Notes: generated by a model from the letters alone, not told the origin. Positions 53,002 to 63,517 are shown, counted from the first letter of the stretch. The stretch is DNA of 64,000 nucleotides from Fulvimarina endophytica (GCF_003403015.1 NZ_QURL01000009.1:88060-152059); one strand, 5' to 3'. Program-made: numbers and translations.

Positions 53002-53544
53002 ATGCGTGTTCCTCTCAAGCCCGTCGCCGCGGCGCTGACGCTTCTCGCTCTGTCCGGCTGCGCCTCCTTCCAGAAGCGCATGAGCGCTCAGGAATGCCTC
53101 GCCCGCGCCATGTATTTCGAATCCAACCGGACCAGCGAGGAGGGCATGGTGGCGGTCGGGACGGTGGTGATGAACCGGGTCGAGTCCCCGGAATTCCCGA
53201 ACTCCGTCTGCGCGGTCGTCGGCCAGAAGAACCAGTTCGCCCCGGGCGTTCTGTCCAAGCGGATGGAGAAGGGCCGCGAACTCGCCTTCGCCACCGCCGC
53301 CAAGGTTCTGGGCGGCACACGGCATGGCTGGGTGGGCAACCGCGCGATGTTCTTCCACACCGCCGGCTACAGCTTCCCCTACAAGAACATGCATTATGTC
53401 GCGATCCTCGGCGGCAACTCGTTCTACGAGAAGCGGCGCGATGCCTGGATGACGCAGGACATGGTGGCCCAGCGGCAGAACGAGGCCCTGCGGCCCCGCA
53501 AGGACGGCTTCTTCAGCTTCCTCGATCCGCTCGATCTCTTCTGA
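53002..53544 (+). CDS. Cell-wall hydrolase lipoprotein (SleB/Hydrolase_2 family)
   Basis: A 180-residue protein with a lipoprotein signal (LTLLALSGC, lipobox LSGC) so it should be anchored in a membrane. The hydrolase domain begins LARAMYFESNRTSEEGMVAVGTVVMNRV, the Hydrolase_2 pattern with a conserved Glu in YFES. It continues with VVGQKNQFAPG and GGNSFYEK. SleB-like enzymes cut peptidoglycan glycan strands. I chose the ATG at 53002, which has AGGAG seven bases before it, over one at 52975. The gene stands alone between two terminators. Confidence 0.88.
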   Translation: MRVPLKPVAAALTLLALSGCASFQKRMSAQECLARAMYFESNRTSEEGMVAVGTVVMNRVESPEFPNSVCAVVGQKNQFAPGVLSKRMEKGRELAFATAAKVLGGTRHGWVGNRAMFFHTAGYSFPYKNMHYVAILGGNSFYEKRRDAWMTQDMVAQRQNEALRPRKDGFFSFLDPLDLF

Positions 53545-53572
53545 CCCGCGCGTTCGCGCAAATCGCGTCATT

Positions 53573-53626
53573 CGACGACGAAAGGGCCGGAGCGCGGATG
53601 ACCCGCTCTCCGGCTCTTCGTCGTCG
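53573..53626. repeat. Long imperfect hairpin after the cell-wall hydrolase gene
   Basis: Outer arms CGACGACGAA (53573-53582) and TTCGTCGTCG (53617-53626) pair perfectly. Inner arms CCGGAG (53587-53592) and CTCCGG (53608-53613) pair as well. There is no T run, so it may stabilise the 3' end or be a repeat rather than a terminator. Confidence 0.7.
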
Positions 53627-53697
53627 CGGCGCATCCGCGTGACGGATGCCTCGGTATGCGGCTGCCCGCGCCCGCAATCTCCAGCGCGTTGCGCACG

Positions 53698-53729
53698 AAA
53701 AAACGCCGTATGCGATCTGCACACGGCGT
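53698..53729 (-). terminator. Intrinsic terminator after the receiver gene
   Basis: On the minus strand CGCCGTGTGC (53728-53719) pairs with GCATACGGCG (53713-53704) and six T residues follow (A at 53698-53703 on the plus strand). It lies about 30 bp beyond the stop of the receiver gene. Confidence 0.88.
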
Positions 53730-53759
53730 CGGTCGTCTCGAACGAAGAGAGCTGGAGAC

Positions 53760-54095
53760 TTACGGCAGAACCGCTTGCAACTGGGAGAGTTCGAACGGCT
53801 TCTTGACGTGCGGAACCTTGTCGTAGCGTGCGGGCAGCTGGTCGACCGCGCTCGACACGAAGCAGAACGGCACGTCCTTGGAGGACAGGTGGTAGGCGAT
53901 CGGCAGAGAGGTGTTGCCGTGTCCCTCGAGACGGACATCGAGCAGGGCGAAGTCGATATCGCCCTCGTCCAGGAAGGACTTCGCTTCGGCGACCGTATGG
54001 GCGAGGCACACATCGGCACCACAGCTTTCGCGCACGGTATCTTCCATGTCCAGCGCGATCAGCGGCTCGTCTTCCAGAATGAGAATGCGCATCAT
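53760..54095 (-). CDS. Stand-alone response-regulator receiver domain (CheY-like)
   Basis: A 111-residue single-domain response regulator. It has the acidic pocket LEDE (residues 7-10), the phosphorylation site Asp53 in FALLDVRLEG, a Ser/Thr in CFVSSAVD and the conserved Lys99 in VKKPF. It has no output domain, so it works by protein contact, as in phosphorelays. Two ATG codons are adjacent (54095 and 54092), preceded by GAAGGGAGACTGAC. No kinase gene is next to it. A terminator follows. The leader on its right is AT-rich. Confidence 0.9.
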   Translation of the reverse strand: MMRILILEDEPLIALDMEDTVRESCGADVCLAHTVAEAKSFLDEGDIDFALLDVRLEGHGNTSLPIAYHLSSKDVPFCFVSSAVDQLPARYDKVPHVKKPFELSQLQAVLP

Positions 54096-54286
54096 GTCAG
54101 TCTCCCTTCATTCAGAGTAGGAATGGGTGAGGCGGGGGAGAGTTGCCTCGGTATCGAAATATTTTTAGCTAACAGTCTTTTCTTTCGTTCAGGCTTTCCT
54201 AACCATAACAGGCCTTCGCAGCAGGGCCTTGCGGCCGTGGGCACCCGGTCGGTTCCTGTCGGGAAGGTCAGTCCTGCCCGGCAGGG

Positions 54287-54628
54287 TCAGCGCACGGCGT
54301 AATAGCGGCCGGCAAGCCTTGCCCTGTCCGTCGCCTCGAGGCCTTCGGCCATTCCCGTGAAACGGAGCCCGAGTTCGTCGCGGACCCGCCAGATGACGGT
54401 CGCGGGCCGAAGCGTCTCATCGCTCTCGTCGAAGACGAGAAGCGCCTGAGGGATCAGACGATCGCCGAACCGGCGGATGCGGATGCCGCCCTCGGACAGA
54501 TCGACGACCGACCCGTCTTCGATGAAGCGCTTGGACTGGCTGACGAGCTTGACCGGCCTCAGGCGAACGCGCCTGCGGTTGTGGTAGCGCTGATCGGAGA
54601 ACTGGCGGATGGGGGAGGGAACGGTCAT
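54287..54628 (-). CDS. PilZ-domain protein (cyclic-di-GMP receptor type)
   Basis: A 113-residue protein consisting of one PilZ domain. The first motif is RRRVRLRPV (residues 18-26) and the second is DLSEGGIRI (43-51), the arginine and D/NxSxxG elements that bind cyclic-di-GMP. It is followed by RVRDELGLRFTG. It is likely to respond to cyclic-di-GMP in motility or envelope control. No GGDEF or EAL gene lies in this window. It is on the same strand as the receiver gene 191 bp downstream but has its own promoter region. Confidence 0.88.
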   Translation of the reverse strand: MTVPSPIRQFSDQRYHNRRRVRLRPVKLVSQSKRFIEDGSVVDLSEGGIRIRRFGDRLIPQALLVFDESDETLRPATVIWRVRDELGLRFTGMAEGLEATDRARLAGRYYAVR

Positions 54629-54955
54629 GGGGCGAGATTATCGCCATTAAGGTAAAGAGAGTGTGCATGGCCGCCCGGCGCGGCGCGCCCGCCACCATCG
54701 TCCCCGGCGCCCCGGTGAGGGGGAGCTCCCCCAAGGCAGGGGGCGGGTATCCGGGCGCTGCTTGAACCCTTCCTTAAAGATGTCGTGAGACCGTCCATTC
54801 GCCGAAGGACGAGGCTTGCCGGCCCCATCCGCCGGCGGCTCGCGGCCTTCGACCGGATGGCTCGACGGCGGCCGGGCCGGACCTGTCCCCATTCAACGGG
54901 TCGGAGCATCGCGCCCCATGAGGCGGCGGAACGCTCCGCCGTCATCGAGGCGATC
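54629..54955. other. Gap between divergent PilZ and membrane-protein genes
   Basis: A 327-bp gap with promoters in both directions. A GC-rich block near 54700-54760 (GAGGGGGAGCTCCCCC followed by GGCAGGGGG) contains a self-complementary GGGGGAGCTCCCCC segment. Another small hairpin (GGCGGA and TCCGCC, near 54923-54940) is just before the membrane-protein gene. No further gene is seen. Confidence 0.45.
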
Positions 54956-55465
54956 ATGAGTGCAGACGATTACGCATGGCGCAGGGGAGAGGTTCGCTTC
55001 TCCGGCACACCGGCTCGCGCGGACGGCGTATCCGACAGGGTCGTGCGGTTCCTCTCCTGGGGTGTCGTCGTCTTCTCGGTCGGCTTCTTCTCGGTGGTGA
55101 CGACCATCTCCTATCTGGATCCTGGCTTCTTCGACCGCCTTCTGATCGCCGGTATCGAGGAGCGCCGGATCGATCCGATCATGGTCGGATCGACGAGCTC
55201 TCACGACAAGGAGGGGGAGGCGTCCGTCCATGTGGAGCCGATGCCCGCCCCGGTGGTCGTGAGGTCCCGGGAGCTGACGCCGCAGGACTTCTCGATCGTC
55301 ATGGTGTTCGGAGACGAGGCCCATCTCGCCTCGCCCGGCGAACTCTGGCGCGTGAAGGCCGGCATGATCGTGCCGGGCCTCGGCAAGGTTCTGGCGGTCG
55401 AGGAGAACGAGGGCGGCGGCACGATCAAGACCGAGAAGGCGGTTCTGACCGGCGTTCCGCAATAG
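54956..55465 (+). CDS. Single-pass membrane protein of unknown function
   Basis: A 169-residue protein with one hydrophobic segment (about residues 30-53, LSWGVVVFSVGFFSVVTTISYL) and a soluble C-terminal part of about 110 residues that should face the periplasm. The C-terminal region (LTPQDFSIVMVFGDEAHLAS, then PGLGKVLAVEENEGGGTIKTE) resembles a small beta-rich domain but I cannot name it. The ATG at 54956 was chosen because upstream in-frame sequence is arginine-rich and unlikely to be translated. Probably real; function unknown. Confidence 0.65.
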   Translation: MSADDYAWRRGEVRFSGTPARADGVSDRVVRFLSWGVVVFSVGFFSVVTTISYLDPGFFDRLLIAGIEERRIDPIMVGSTSSHDKEGEASVHVEPMPAPVVVRSRELTPQDFSIVMVFGDEAHLASPGELWRVKAGMIVPGLGKVLAVEENEGGGTIKTEKAVLTGVPQ

Positions 55466-55535
55466 GAGGCGAGGCTCGACCGCGCCGCGCCTCCGCGCTG
55501 CCGGGAACGGACGATGCGAACCCGCCCGGTGCGGC

Positions 55536-55847
55536 CTACTTCTTCTCGAGCAGGACCTGACCTTCCTTGCGCAGCCGGCCCTTGAGCTTTTCGGCGATCG
55601 AAGCGAGGAACATCGGAAGATCTACTTCCACATGGACGTGGTCGTCGAGGATATCGAGACGGCCGGTCACCGACTGGCCCATGACCCTCGCGCGGAAATC
55701 GAGATGGTCGTTCGTCCAGGTGTCCTCGAACTTGACCATTCCGCCCATCAGGTCCTGTCGCAGCCGCGCAAACCCCTCGTCGATGCGCTGCCGCGCTGCC
55801 GCGCGGCCGAGCTTGTGGGGAATGTCGACCTTGATCGTCTCGGCCAT
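55536..55847 (-). CDS. Polyhydroxyalkanoic acid system family protein
   Basis: A 103-residue protein with the pattern of the PHA system family: AETIKVDIPHKLGRAAARQRIDEG, then TWTNDHLDFRARVMGQSVTGRLDILDDHVHVEVDLP and an end LKGRLRKEGQVLLEK. Members are found with PHA synthesis and granule genes, though their role is not settled. The ATG at 55847 gives the usual size. The window also holds a PHB-depolymerase-type esterase and a regulator near 5200-6800, but no synthase. It stands alone between the membrane-protein gene and the helicase terminator. Confidence 0.82.
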   Translation of the reverse strand: MAETIKVDIPHKLGRAAARQRIDEGFARLRQDLMGGMVKFEDTWTNDHLDFRARVMGQSVTGRLDILDDHVHVEVDLPMFLASIAEKLKGRLRKEGQVLLEKK

Positions 55848-55983
55848 CTGTCTCTCCGTTCCGTTGCTCGGTGCGATATGGATATCCGCGCGGCAAACCG
55901 CAATCGATCCGCCTCGCCGGCCATGACGAGCCGCCCGGTCCGGGCCCGCCGAACGGGGGCAGGGCGGCAGGGTTCGCCCCATG

Positions 55984-56012
55984 AAAAAAGCCGGACCCGA
56001 AGGCCCGGCTTT
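55984..56012 (-). terminator. Intrinsic terminator after the RhlE-like gene
   Basis: On the minus strand AAGCCGG (56011-56005) pairs with CCGGCTT (55994-55988), and the T run continues (A at 55984-55989 on the plus strand). It lies about 40 bp beyond the helicase stop. Confidence 0.8.
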
Positions 56013-56050
56013 CCGTAATGTCGTCTTTTCCGTCCTCGGCGAACCGAAGA

Positions 56051-57436
<1,386 letters not shown>

Positions 57437-57677
57437 TGAATTGCCTTGATGTCGTGCGGCCGAATGGTCCGGGCCGCGATATGCCCGATCCGCCTTCGCG
57501 CAGAGAAGGGAAACGGAGGGCCGTGCCGAAAGCCGACACCACCGATCCATACTGAAAGGGGGCAGGTCCTTCGAGGCGCTGGCCGGTGAATGATTCGGAC
57601 CTTGAGAGGTTCGATGCCGGCGGGCGCTGCGCTTTCACGGCGCGATGGTGCTCATATCGACGTTTCGAAGCGAAAGG

Positions 57678-58841
57678 TCAAGGCGTTTCGCTCGACTCCC
57701 AGGTCAGGTGGCCGGCGATGGACTTCGTAATGCGCGAGAGAAAGCCGGATGCTTCGACGGCGGAGGCAGCCGTCAGGGGAACCTGCCGGACAGTCTCCTC
57801 GCCCTGCTTGATCTGCAGCCAGCCGAGGCGCTGGCCTTCGCTGACGGGGGCCTCCACCGGGCCGTTGTCGAGGATCACTCGCCGTGCATCGGCAAGGCTT
57901 CCCGTCGGAACGAGGAGGGAGACGGCTTCGCCGGTGCGCAGGCCCACGCTCTCGGCCTCGCCGCCGCGAACCGGCACCGAGGCGACGTCCTCGCCCGCTG
58001 CGACCAGCGTCACCTCCTCGAAATCCTGGAGGCCGAACGTCATCAGCCGCTCGGCCTCGCGCGCCCGCTCGCCCGAGGAGCCCATCTTGGAGAGGGCGAG
58101 AACGATCCGCCGTTCGCCGTCCTTGGCGGAGGCGACGAGACCGTATCCGGCCGCTTTGGTGTGCCCGGTCTTCAGCCCGTCCGCGCCGAGCGCGAGAAGG
58201 GGATTGCGATTGTTCTGCGAGATGTTGTTGAAGGTGTAGGACGTCTCGGAAAAGGTCGGATACTCCTCGGGAAATTCGCGGATCAGATATTCGGCCAGCG
58301 TGACGAGGTCGCGCACGGTGACGTGCATGTCCGGATGGGGCAGGCCGGAGGAGTTGCCGAAGCGCGAATGATCGAGGCCGATCTCCTTTGCCAGCGCGTT
58401 CATTTTCTCGGCGAAGGCCTCGACCGATCCGGCCATGCCCTCGGCGACGACGATGGTCGCGTCATTGCCCGACTGGATGATGATGCCCTTGATGAGGTCG
58501 GCGACGCTGACCTTCGAGCCGAGCGGAAGGAACATGGTGGAGCCGCCGGAATTGGCGCCGCCCGTGCGCCAGGCGTTCTCGGAGACCTCGAAGGTCTGGT
58601 CGCGGGTCAGCGTCCCGTCCCGCAGGGCGTCGAAGATCACCGCGACGGTCATCAGCTTGGCCATGGAGGCCGGCTCGATCTCCTCGTCGGCATTCTTCTC
58701 GAACAGCACCCGGCCGGTCTTGAAGTCCTTCAGGAAGGCGGTCGGCGCCGTGGTCTCGAAGGCGGATGCCGGAAGCGTCGCGCCGAAGAGGCCGCCGAGA
58801 ACGAGGGCAAGGGTCTGGACCGTTCGCCTGGACGCGAGCAT
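57678..58841 (-). CDS. D-alanyl-D-alanine carboxypeptidase (DacA/DacF type)
   Basis: A 387-residue penicillin-binding protein that trims peptidoglycan pentapeptides. The signal peptide ends near ASAFETTA. The active-site motifs are SMAK (Ser59-Lys62), SGN (124-126) and KTG (224-226 in GLKTGHT). A C-terminal beta domain follows, and the end ITKSIAGHLTWESSETP could be a membrane-binding amphipathic helix, as in DacA-type enzymes. The ATG at 58841 is clear. The long gap on its right separates it from a TraB/GumN gene. Confidence 0.93.
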   Translation of the reverse strand: MLASRRTVQTLALVLGGLFGATLPASAFETTAPTAFLKDFKTGRVLFEKNADEEIEPASMAKLMTVAVIFDALRDGTLTRDQTFEVSENAWRTGGANSGGSTMFLPLGSKVSVADLIKGIIIQSGNDATIVVAEGMAGSVEAFAEKMNALAKEIGLDHSRFGNSSGLPHPDMHVTVRDLVTLAEYLIREFPEEYPTFSETSYTFNNISQNNRNPLLALGADGLKTGHTKAAGYGLVASAKDGERRIVLALSKMGSSGERAREAERLMTFGLQDFEEVTLVAAGEDVASVPVRGGEAESVGLRTGEAVSLLVPTGSLADARRVILDNGPVEAPVSEGQRLGWLQIKQGEETVRQVPLTAASAVEASGFLSRITKSIAGHLTWESSETP

Positions 58842-58994
58842 GGACGAGGCTCCTTTCGACTGACCGAGGCTCTTGCGCGAGCGTCTCTTCGCCCGAGGGC
58901 CGGACGCCGTCCGCGCAAAGCCGTTGAAATCGCAGGGACAACTATAGGCGGAACCTTGTTCGCCGCAAAGCGCCGGGCCCGGCTTGTCCGGCGC

Positions 58995-60134
58995 CTATCG
59001 ACGCGGCAGGCGCGTCACGGTCCAGCCCTCCTTCCGCAGGCCTTCGACGATCCCCGTTTCGCCCACGAGATGCAGCGCGCCGACGGCGACGAAGCTGTCG
59101 CCCTTCTCCAGAAGCGGGATCATCCGCTCGACCATCAACCCGTTGCGCTTGTCGATGAGGGCCGTCTCGACGGCGGCGAACCCCTCGCTGCTGCCGATCA
59201 CAGCCTCTGCATCGGGAAACAGGGCCTCGAGCGTGGGCATGATGGCGGCGATGGTTTCGTCCCGGTAGAGGCCGATCATCGTCTCCATCATGTCGTTCGT
59301 CTCGCCCGCATGCTGAACCGTCGCGACGAGCTGCGCGATCTGCGTCTCCATGGGCAGCGAGGCGAGGGCGTCGAGCTGTTCCTCGACGGTCTCCAGACCG
59401 ACGACCTCCTGCCCGTCCGCCAATGCGCGGCTTGCGAGGACAGCGTCGAGGGCGGCATCCGGATCGTGTGCGCCGAGCGCGTCGCAATCGGGCATCGAGA
59501 GGCTCGTCGAGATGAACCAGGGCTGCATCCGCTCCATCGCGGCCATCGGTATGCCGCGTTCCTCGAGCCCCTTCGAGACGATCGCGTAATCGGCCTCGGA
59601 CATTACCGATTTCAGCGTTTCGCCGTTCGGCAGAGTGAGGGTGTCGTAAAGGGAGAACATCGCCTGCGCCATTTTCTGCGGGTCGGCGATCTCGGACAAT
59701 TCGAGCACCGTCCGCTCCGAGCCGTCCTGCGCCTCGGCGACGCTCGCCGGCAGGTCCGCGACGCGCGGATCGGGCAGATGGATGGTGCCGAGGAGATGGG
59801 AGGGCGCGACGCCCTCCTTCTCGATCTTCCAGAAGAGGCCCTCGCCGGCGGGTGTTTCCGCCGCCTTCGCCGCGATCTCGGACTTCTGTTCGCCGGTGAG
59901 GCGGGAGCGCAGATCCGTGCCGCAGGCCGCGAGTGTGCCCGCCGTGCCGGGGCCGGGCTCCGAGGCGGACGCGGGTGCCGACGAGGACGAGGATGGGGAC
60001 GAGCGATCCTGCGCCCGCGCCGGCGAAACCAGTGATCCGAGAAGCAGGATCAGGAGGACGAAGAGCGGGAAGGCGAGGGCGATCCGGTAGATGCGTTCGG
60101 CGATCTCTTCGGCCTGTTCGATGCTGATCCTCAT
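58995..60134 (-). CDS. TraB/GumN family protein
   Basis: A 379-residue exported or membrane-anchored protein. A hydrophobic segment near residues 18-38 (ALAFPLFVLLILLLGSLVSPARAQ) is a signal or anchor, followed by a Ser-rich spacer. The TraB/GumN fold has HLLGTIHLPDPRV, VVGLETVEEQLDAL and FVAVGALHLVGETGIV, which carry the conserved GTxH and ALHLxG blocks seen in related metalloprotease-like folds. Most members are of unknown role. The ATG at 60134 follows AAGGAGAGG. It is on the minus strand, 130 bp downstream of xerC. Confidence 0.85.
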   Translation of the reverse strand: MRISIEQAEEIAERIYRIALAFPLFVLLILLLGSLVSPARAQDRSSPSSSSSAPASASEPGPGTAGTLAACGTDLRSRLTGEQKSEIAAKAAETPAGEGLFWKIEKEGVAPSHLLGTIHLPDPRVADLPASVAEAQDGSERTVLELSEIADPQKMAQAMFSLYDTLTLPNGETLKSVMSEADYAIVSKGLEERGIPMAAMERMQPWFISTSLSMPDCDALGAHDPDAALDAVLASRALADGQEVVGLETVEEQLDALASLPMETQIAQLVATVQHAGETNDMMETMIGLYRDETIAAIMPTLEALFPDAEAVIGSSEGFAAVETALIDKRNGLMVERMIPLLEKGDSFVAVGALHLVGETGIVEGLRKEGWTVTRLPRR

Positions 60135-60264
60135 CCTGTCTCGCCTCTCCTTCGGCCCGTCATCCATCGCCCGCCATCCCCGATCGGGGCGTCGTGGCTC
60201 CCGTTCTCCCGCAGGAGGCCTTAAGGTTTGGTTCGAGCCCGCGCGAGCGGCCTCGGATCGGCGG

Positions 60265-61215
60265 TCAACCCCTGCGGCGGGCCCTCGGATGGGCGGCGTC
60301 GTAGACCGACAGGAGCCGCGCCGAATCGATCGCGGTATAGGCCTGGGTCGTCGACAGGCTCGCATGGCCGAGGAGATCCTGGATCGTGCGAAGATCGCCT
60401 CCGGCGGCCAGAAGATGCGTCGCGAAGGAATGGCGAAGCGCATGGGGTGTGGCCGAGGAGGGCAGGCCGAGCGCGCCGCGCAGGCGCGCCATGTTGCGCT
60501 GGACGATCTGCGGGCGCAGGGGGCCGCCCTTCACCCCGCGAAACAGGGGTTCGCCCTTCGCGAGATGGAAGGGACAGAGCGCCCGGTATGCGCCAAGCGC
60601 CTCGTGAACGGCGGGGATCAGCGGTACGAGCCGCGTCTTGCCGCCCTTGCCGGTGATCGTCATCGACCGCGCGTCCGGGTCACCGAGCGCGGACCCGTCG
60701 AGGCCGAGCGCCTCGGAAATGCGCAGGCCGCAGCCGTAGAGAAGGGTGAGGACGGCGACGTCGCGAGCCCCGACCCAGGGCTCTGCCGCGAAGGCGTCGG
60801 CCTCCTCCGTCACGTCGAGCGCGCCCGCGACCGTCAGGGGCCGGGGGAGGGACTTCGTCTTCTTCGGCGCCCGCATCGCCTTGGCGCCTGCCGAGGAGGC
60901 GAGACCCTTGCGCTCCAGATGGCGCAGGAAGGAGCGGATTCCCGACAGTCCGCGCCCGAGACTGGCCGCGCCCGCGCCGTCCCTTCGGCGCGCGGCGAGA
61001 AAGGCGCGCAGGTCCACCGGCTTCAGATCGGCGAAATCGGCAAGCTCGCAGGGACGCGCATGATAGCCCGTCATGAAGGTCATGAACTGGCGCAGATCGC
61101 GCTCATAGGCCTCGATCGTCTCGCCGCTCGCCTGGCGTTCGTCGGCAAGGGCACGCAGCCAGGCCTCGATCTCGTCGAGGACCGGCTTCGTCGAGAAGAT
61201 GAGGATCGCGGACAT
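60265..61215 (-). CDS. xerC: Site-specific tyrosine recombinase XerC
   Basis: A 316-residue chromosome-dimer resolving recombinase. The catalytic residues are visible: Arg165 (GCGLRISEALGL), Lys190 (GKGGK), His258 and Arg261 (PHALRHSFATHLL), His284 (LLGHASLSTTQAY) and Tyr293. The N-terminal SAM-like domain (about 1-115) binds DNA. XerC works with XerD at the dif site at the replication terminus. XerC over XerD is inferred from the sequence pattern and from the classical GumN neighbour; it could be XerD. No integration-related genes are nearby, so it is not a phage integrase. Confidence 0.88.
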   Translation of the reverse strand: MSAILIFSTKPVLDEIEAWLRALADERQASGETIEAYERDLRQFMTFMTGYHARPCELADFADLKPVDLRAFLAARRRDGAGAASLGRGLSGIRSFLRHLERKGLASSAGAKAMRAPKKTKSLPRPLTVAGALDVTEEADAFAAEPWVGARDVAVLTLLYGCGLRISEALGLDGSALGDPDARSMTITGKGGKTRLVPLIPAVHEALGAYRALCPFHLAKGEPLFRGVKGGPLRPQIVQRNMARLRGALGLPSSATPHALRHSFATHLLAAGGDLRTIQDLLGHASLSTTQAYTAIDSARLLSVYDAAHPRARRRG

Positions 61216-61542
61216 CGAGAAGCTCCGTCAGAAGGGGGCGGTGGGCTGGCGTTCCCCGATATCATCCGTCGTCGGCCCATCCGGCACCGGTTTCATCCGC
61301 CATTGGTCCGAACCCTCGATCGGGAGCCGCCCGTTCCGCTCCATCATAGCACCCCTTCCTGAATGCTTCCTTGGCACTCTGCCCTTCCGCTCTTCTCGGG
61401 CACCCGCTCCTCTGGGGCGCCCTTGGAACTTGTTCACGTCTGATCTATTTACCCGCACGAGAACCCGCCGCGTGTCCGATCGCGCGGCACAAGAACACCG
61501 CGCTTTGAGGTGCGGTGAGAACCGACGAGAAGGAGACAGCCG
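61216..61542. other. Gap upstream of the OsmC gene, divergent promoters
   Basis: The 327-bp gap between xerC and the OsmC gene holds two divergent promoters and no gene that I can support. A possible stress-type promoter element, TTGGAACTTGTTCACGTC, lies near 61426. A ribosome-binding site (AGAAGGAGAC, about 61530) leads into osmC. Confidence 0.4.
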
Positions 61543-61977
61543 ATGAAACGCCATGCGACCGCTATCTGGAAGGGCGCTCTTGCCGACGGAACGGGCCATA
61601 TCACGACCCAGTCGGGTGCGCTCTCCGACCACGGCTATTCGTTCAAGTCCCGCTTCGAGGACGAGAGCGGCAAGGCCGGCACCAATCCCGAAGAGCTGAT
61701 CGCGGCGGCCCATGCCGGCTGCTTCGCCATGCAGCTGTCCCACATGCTGGCCGAGAGCGGTTCGCCCGCCGAAGAGCTCGACGCGAAGGCCGTGGTCGAC
61801 GTGCAGCAGGTCGAGGGCGGTTTCGCCATCAAGACCAGCACGATCACGCTGAAGGCGCGCGTTCCCGGCATCGACGAGGCGAAGTTCCAGGAGATCGCCA
61901 AAAAGGCCAAGGAAGGCTGCCCGGTCTCCAAGGCGCTCGCCGGCGTCGACATCAAGCTGGACGCGACGCTCGCCTGA
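61543..61977 (+). CDS. OsmC/Ohr family peroxidase
   Basis: A 144-residue OsmC-like thiol peroxidase that removes organic peroxides. The two active cysteines are Cys60 (AAHAGCFAMQ) and Cys126 (KEGCPVSKAL), with the conserved Glu in the loop TNPEELIAAA. The subgroup (OsmC rather than Ohr) fits the spacing and the EELIAAAHAGC pattern. A strong terminator follows at 62022. The ATG at 61543 follows AAGGAG. Expression is likely raised by oxidative or osmotic stress. Confidence 0.92.
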   Translation: MKRHATAIWKGALADGTGHITTQSGALSDHGYSFKSRFEDESGKAGTNPEELIAAAHAGCFAMQLSHMLAESGSPAEELDAKAVVDVQQVEGGFAIKTSTITLKARVPGIDEAKFQEIAKKAKEGCPVSKALAGVDIKLDATLA

Positions 61978-62021
61978 GCGGGCGTTTCCCGATCGCCTGT
62001 AAGGGCGGTGTGAGTTCGTGG

Positions 62022-62054
62022 CCCGGCCCTTCTATGAGGGGCCGGGTTTTTCTT
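62022..62054 (+). terminator. Intrinsic terminator after the OsmC gene
   Basis: CCCGGCCC (62022-62029) pairs with GGGCCGGG (62039-62046) across a nine-base loop, followed by a T run (62047-62051) and TTT after C. It lies about 45 bp after the stop. Confidence 0.92.
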
Positions 62055-62176
62055 TGGAATGCCGGGAAAAGCCGGTATCTGCGCGGTGCCTTTCCTTCCA
62101 GGGTCGGCCGCCGAGTGCAACGAGTGAGTGAACCCGGTCCCGCATCGGGCGCTCCGGTCTTGAAGGGGACGGACCC

Positions 62177-63517
62177 ATGGGGGAGCCGGCGCGAAAGCTC
62201 GATTTTTCGTCTGCCGGCAGCTCCATGCCCGAATCGCACCGGTCGATCCGCGTGGGACACCGCTCGGCGGGGCGCCGTTTCCTCGCCTTTCTCGGCCCGG
62301 GCTTCCTCGTCGCGGTCGGCTATATGGACCCGGGCAACTGGGCGACCTCGATCGCCGGCGGCTCGCGCTTCGGCTATACGCTGCTGGCCGCCGTCCTCCT
62401 TTCCTCCCTGATGGCGATGCTGCTGCAGGCGCTGTGCGCGCGGTTCGCCATCGCGACCGGCGAGGATCTCGCTGAGGCCTGCCGCAACCGCTTTTCGAGG
62501 CCCGTGTCCTTCGTCCTCTGGCTCTTGGCCGAGCTCGCCATCATCGCGACCGATCTCGCCGAGGTCATCGGCACGGCGATCGGGCTGAAGCTCCTCTTCG
62601 GCCTGCCGCTCATCTGGGGCGTCGTCGTCACCGCCCTCGACGTCTTCCTCATCCTGTTCCTGCAATCGCGCGGCTTCCGCTATCTCGAAGCCTTCGTCGC
62701 CACGATGATCCTGATCATCGCCGGCTGTTTTCTCGGCGAGATGATCCTCGTCCAGCCGGCGATCGCCGAGATCGTTTCGGGGCTTGTTCCCTCGCCACAG
62801 ATCGTCTCGGATCCCCAGATGCTCTATCTCGCCCTCGGCATCGTCGGGGCGACGGTCATGCCCCACAACCTCTATCTCCATACGGGGATCGTCCATACGA
62901 GGGCCTACGACCTCGATCCGGCGGGCAAGCGGCAGGCGATCCGCTATGCGACGCTCGACTCGACCCTGGCGCTGACCCTTGCCTTCTTCGTCAACGGCGC
63001 GATCCTCGTTCTTGCGGCCGGGGCCTTTCAGACGAGGGGGACCGGGGCGGTCGAGGATCTCACGGATGCCTATTCGCTGCTCTCGCCCCTTCTCGGCTCC
63101 GATCTCGCACCGCTTCTCTTCGCCGTGGCGCTTCTCGCCTCGGGCCTCTCCTCGACGGTGACCGCCACCCTTGCCGGGCAGATCGTCATGCAGGGCTTCC
63201 TGCATCTTCAGATCTCGCCGGTCCTGCGCCGGCTGGTGACGCGCGCGATCGCGATCCTTCCGGCGGCGGCCATGATCCTCGCCTATGGAGAGGCTGGGGC
63301 GGGCCGTCTTCTCGTCCTCAGCCAGGTGGTCCTGTCGCTCCAGCTGCCCTTCGCCATGGTTCCGCTCGTCCTCTTCTCCATGCGCCGGCGGGACATGGGA
63401 GAGTTTCGGGCCTCACCTCTCGTGCTCGGCCTTGCCGTCCTCATCGCGGTGCTGATCGTCGGCCTCAACATCCAGCTCCTCTCCGACGTCGTGACGGGGA
63501 CGGCCTTCTCGTCCTGA
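62177..63517 (+). CDS. mntH: Manganese/divalent-metal transporter MntH (Nramp family)
   Basis: A 446-residue Nramp-type proton-coupled metal importer with about 11 membrane helices. Helix 1 has the metal motif DPGN (51-54, in GYMDPGNWATS) and helix 6 has MPH (228-230, in VMPHNLYLHTG), the two broken helices that bind Mn2+ or Fe2+. The start at 62177 was chosen; two further Met codons lie within 40 residues. The upstream gap holds a terminator of the OsmC gene but no clear Mur or Irr box by eye. Link to Irr at 11980 is a plausible regulatory pathway but is not shown. Confidence 0.94.
   Translation: MGEPARKLDFSSAGSSMPESHRSIRVGHRSAGRRFLAFLGPGFLVAVGYMDPGNWATSIAGGSRFGYTLLAAVLLSSLMAMLLQALCARFAIATGEDLAEACRNRFSRPVSFVLWLLAELAIIATDLAEVIGTAIGLKLLFGLPLIWGVVVTALDVFLILFLQSRGFRYLEAFVATMILIIAGCFLGEMILVQPAIAEIVSGLVPSPQIVSDPQMLYLALGIVGATVMPHNLYLHTGIVHTRAYDLDPAGKRQAIRYATLDSTLALTLAFFVNGAILVLAAGAFQTRGTGAVEDLTDAYSLLSPLLGSDLAPLLFAVALLASGLSSTVTATLAGQIVMQGFLHLQISPVLRRLVTRAIAILPAAAMILAYGEAGAGRLLVLSQVVLSLQLPFAMVPLVLFSMRRRDMGEFRASPLVLGLAVLIAVLIVGLNIQLLSDVVTGTAFSS

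Noticed and set aside
60265..61215. Tyrosine recombinase as a phage or island integrase
   Set aside because: Motifs and length fit XerC/XerD, and no phage genes, attachment sites or tRNA target lie next to it.
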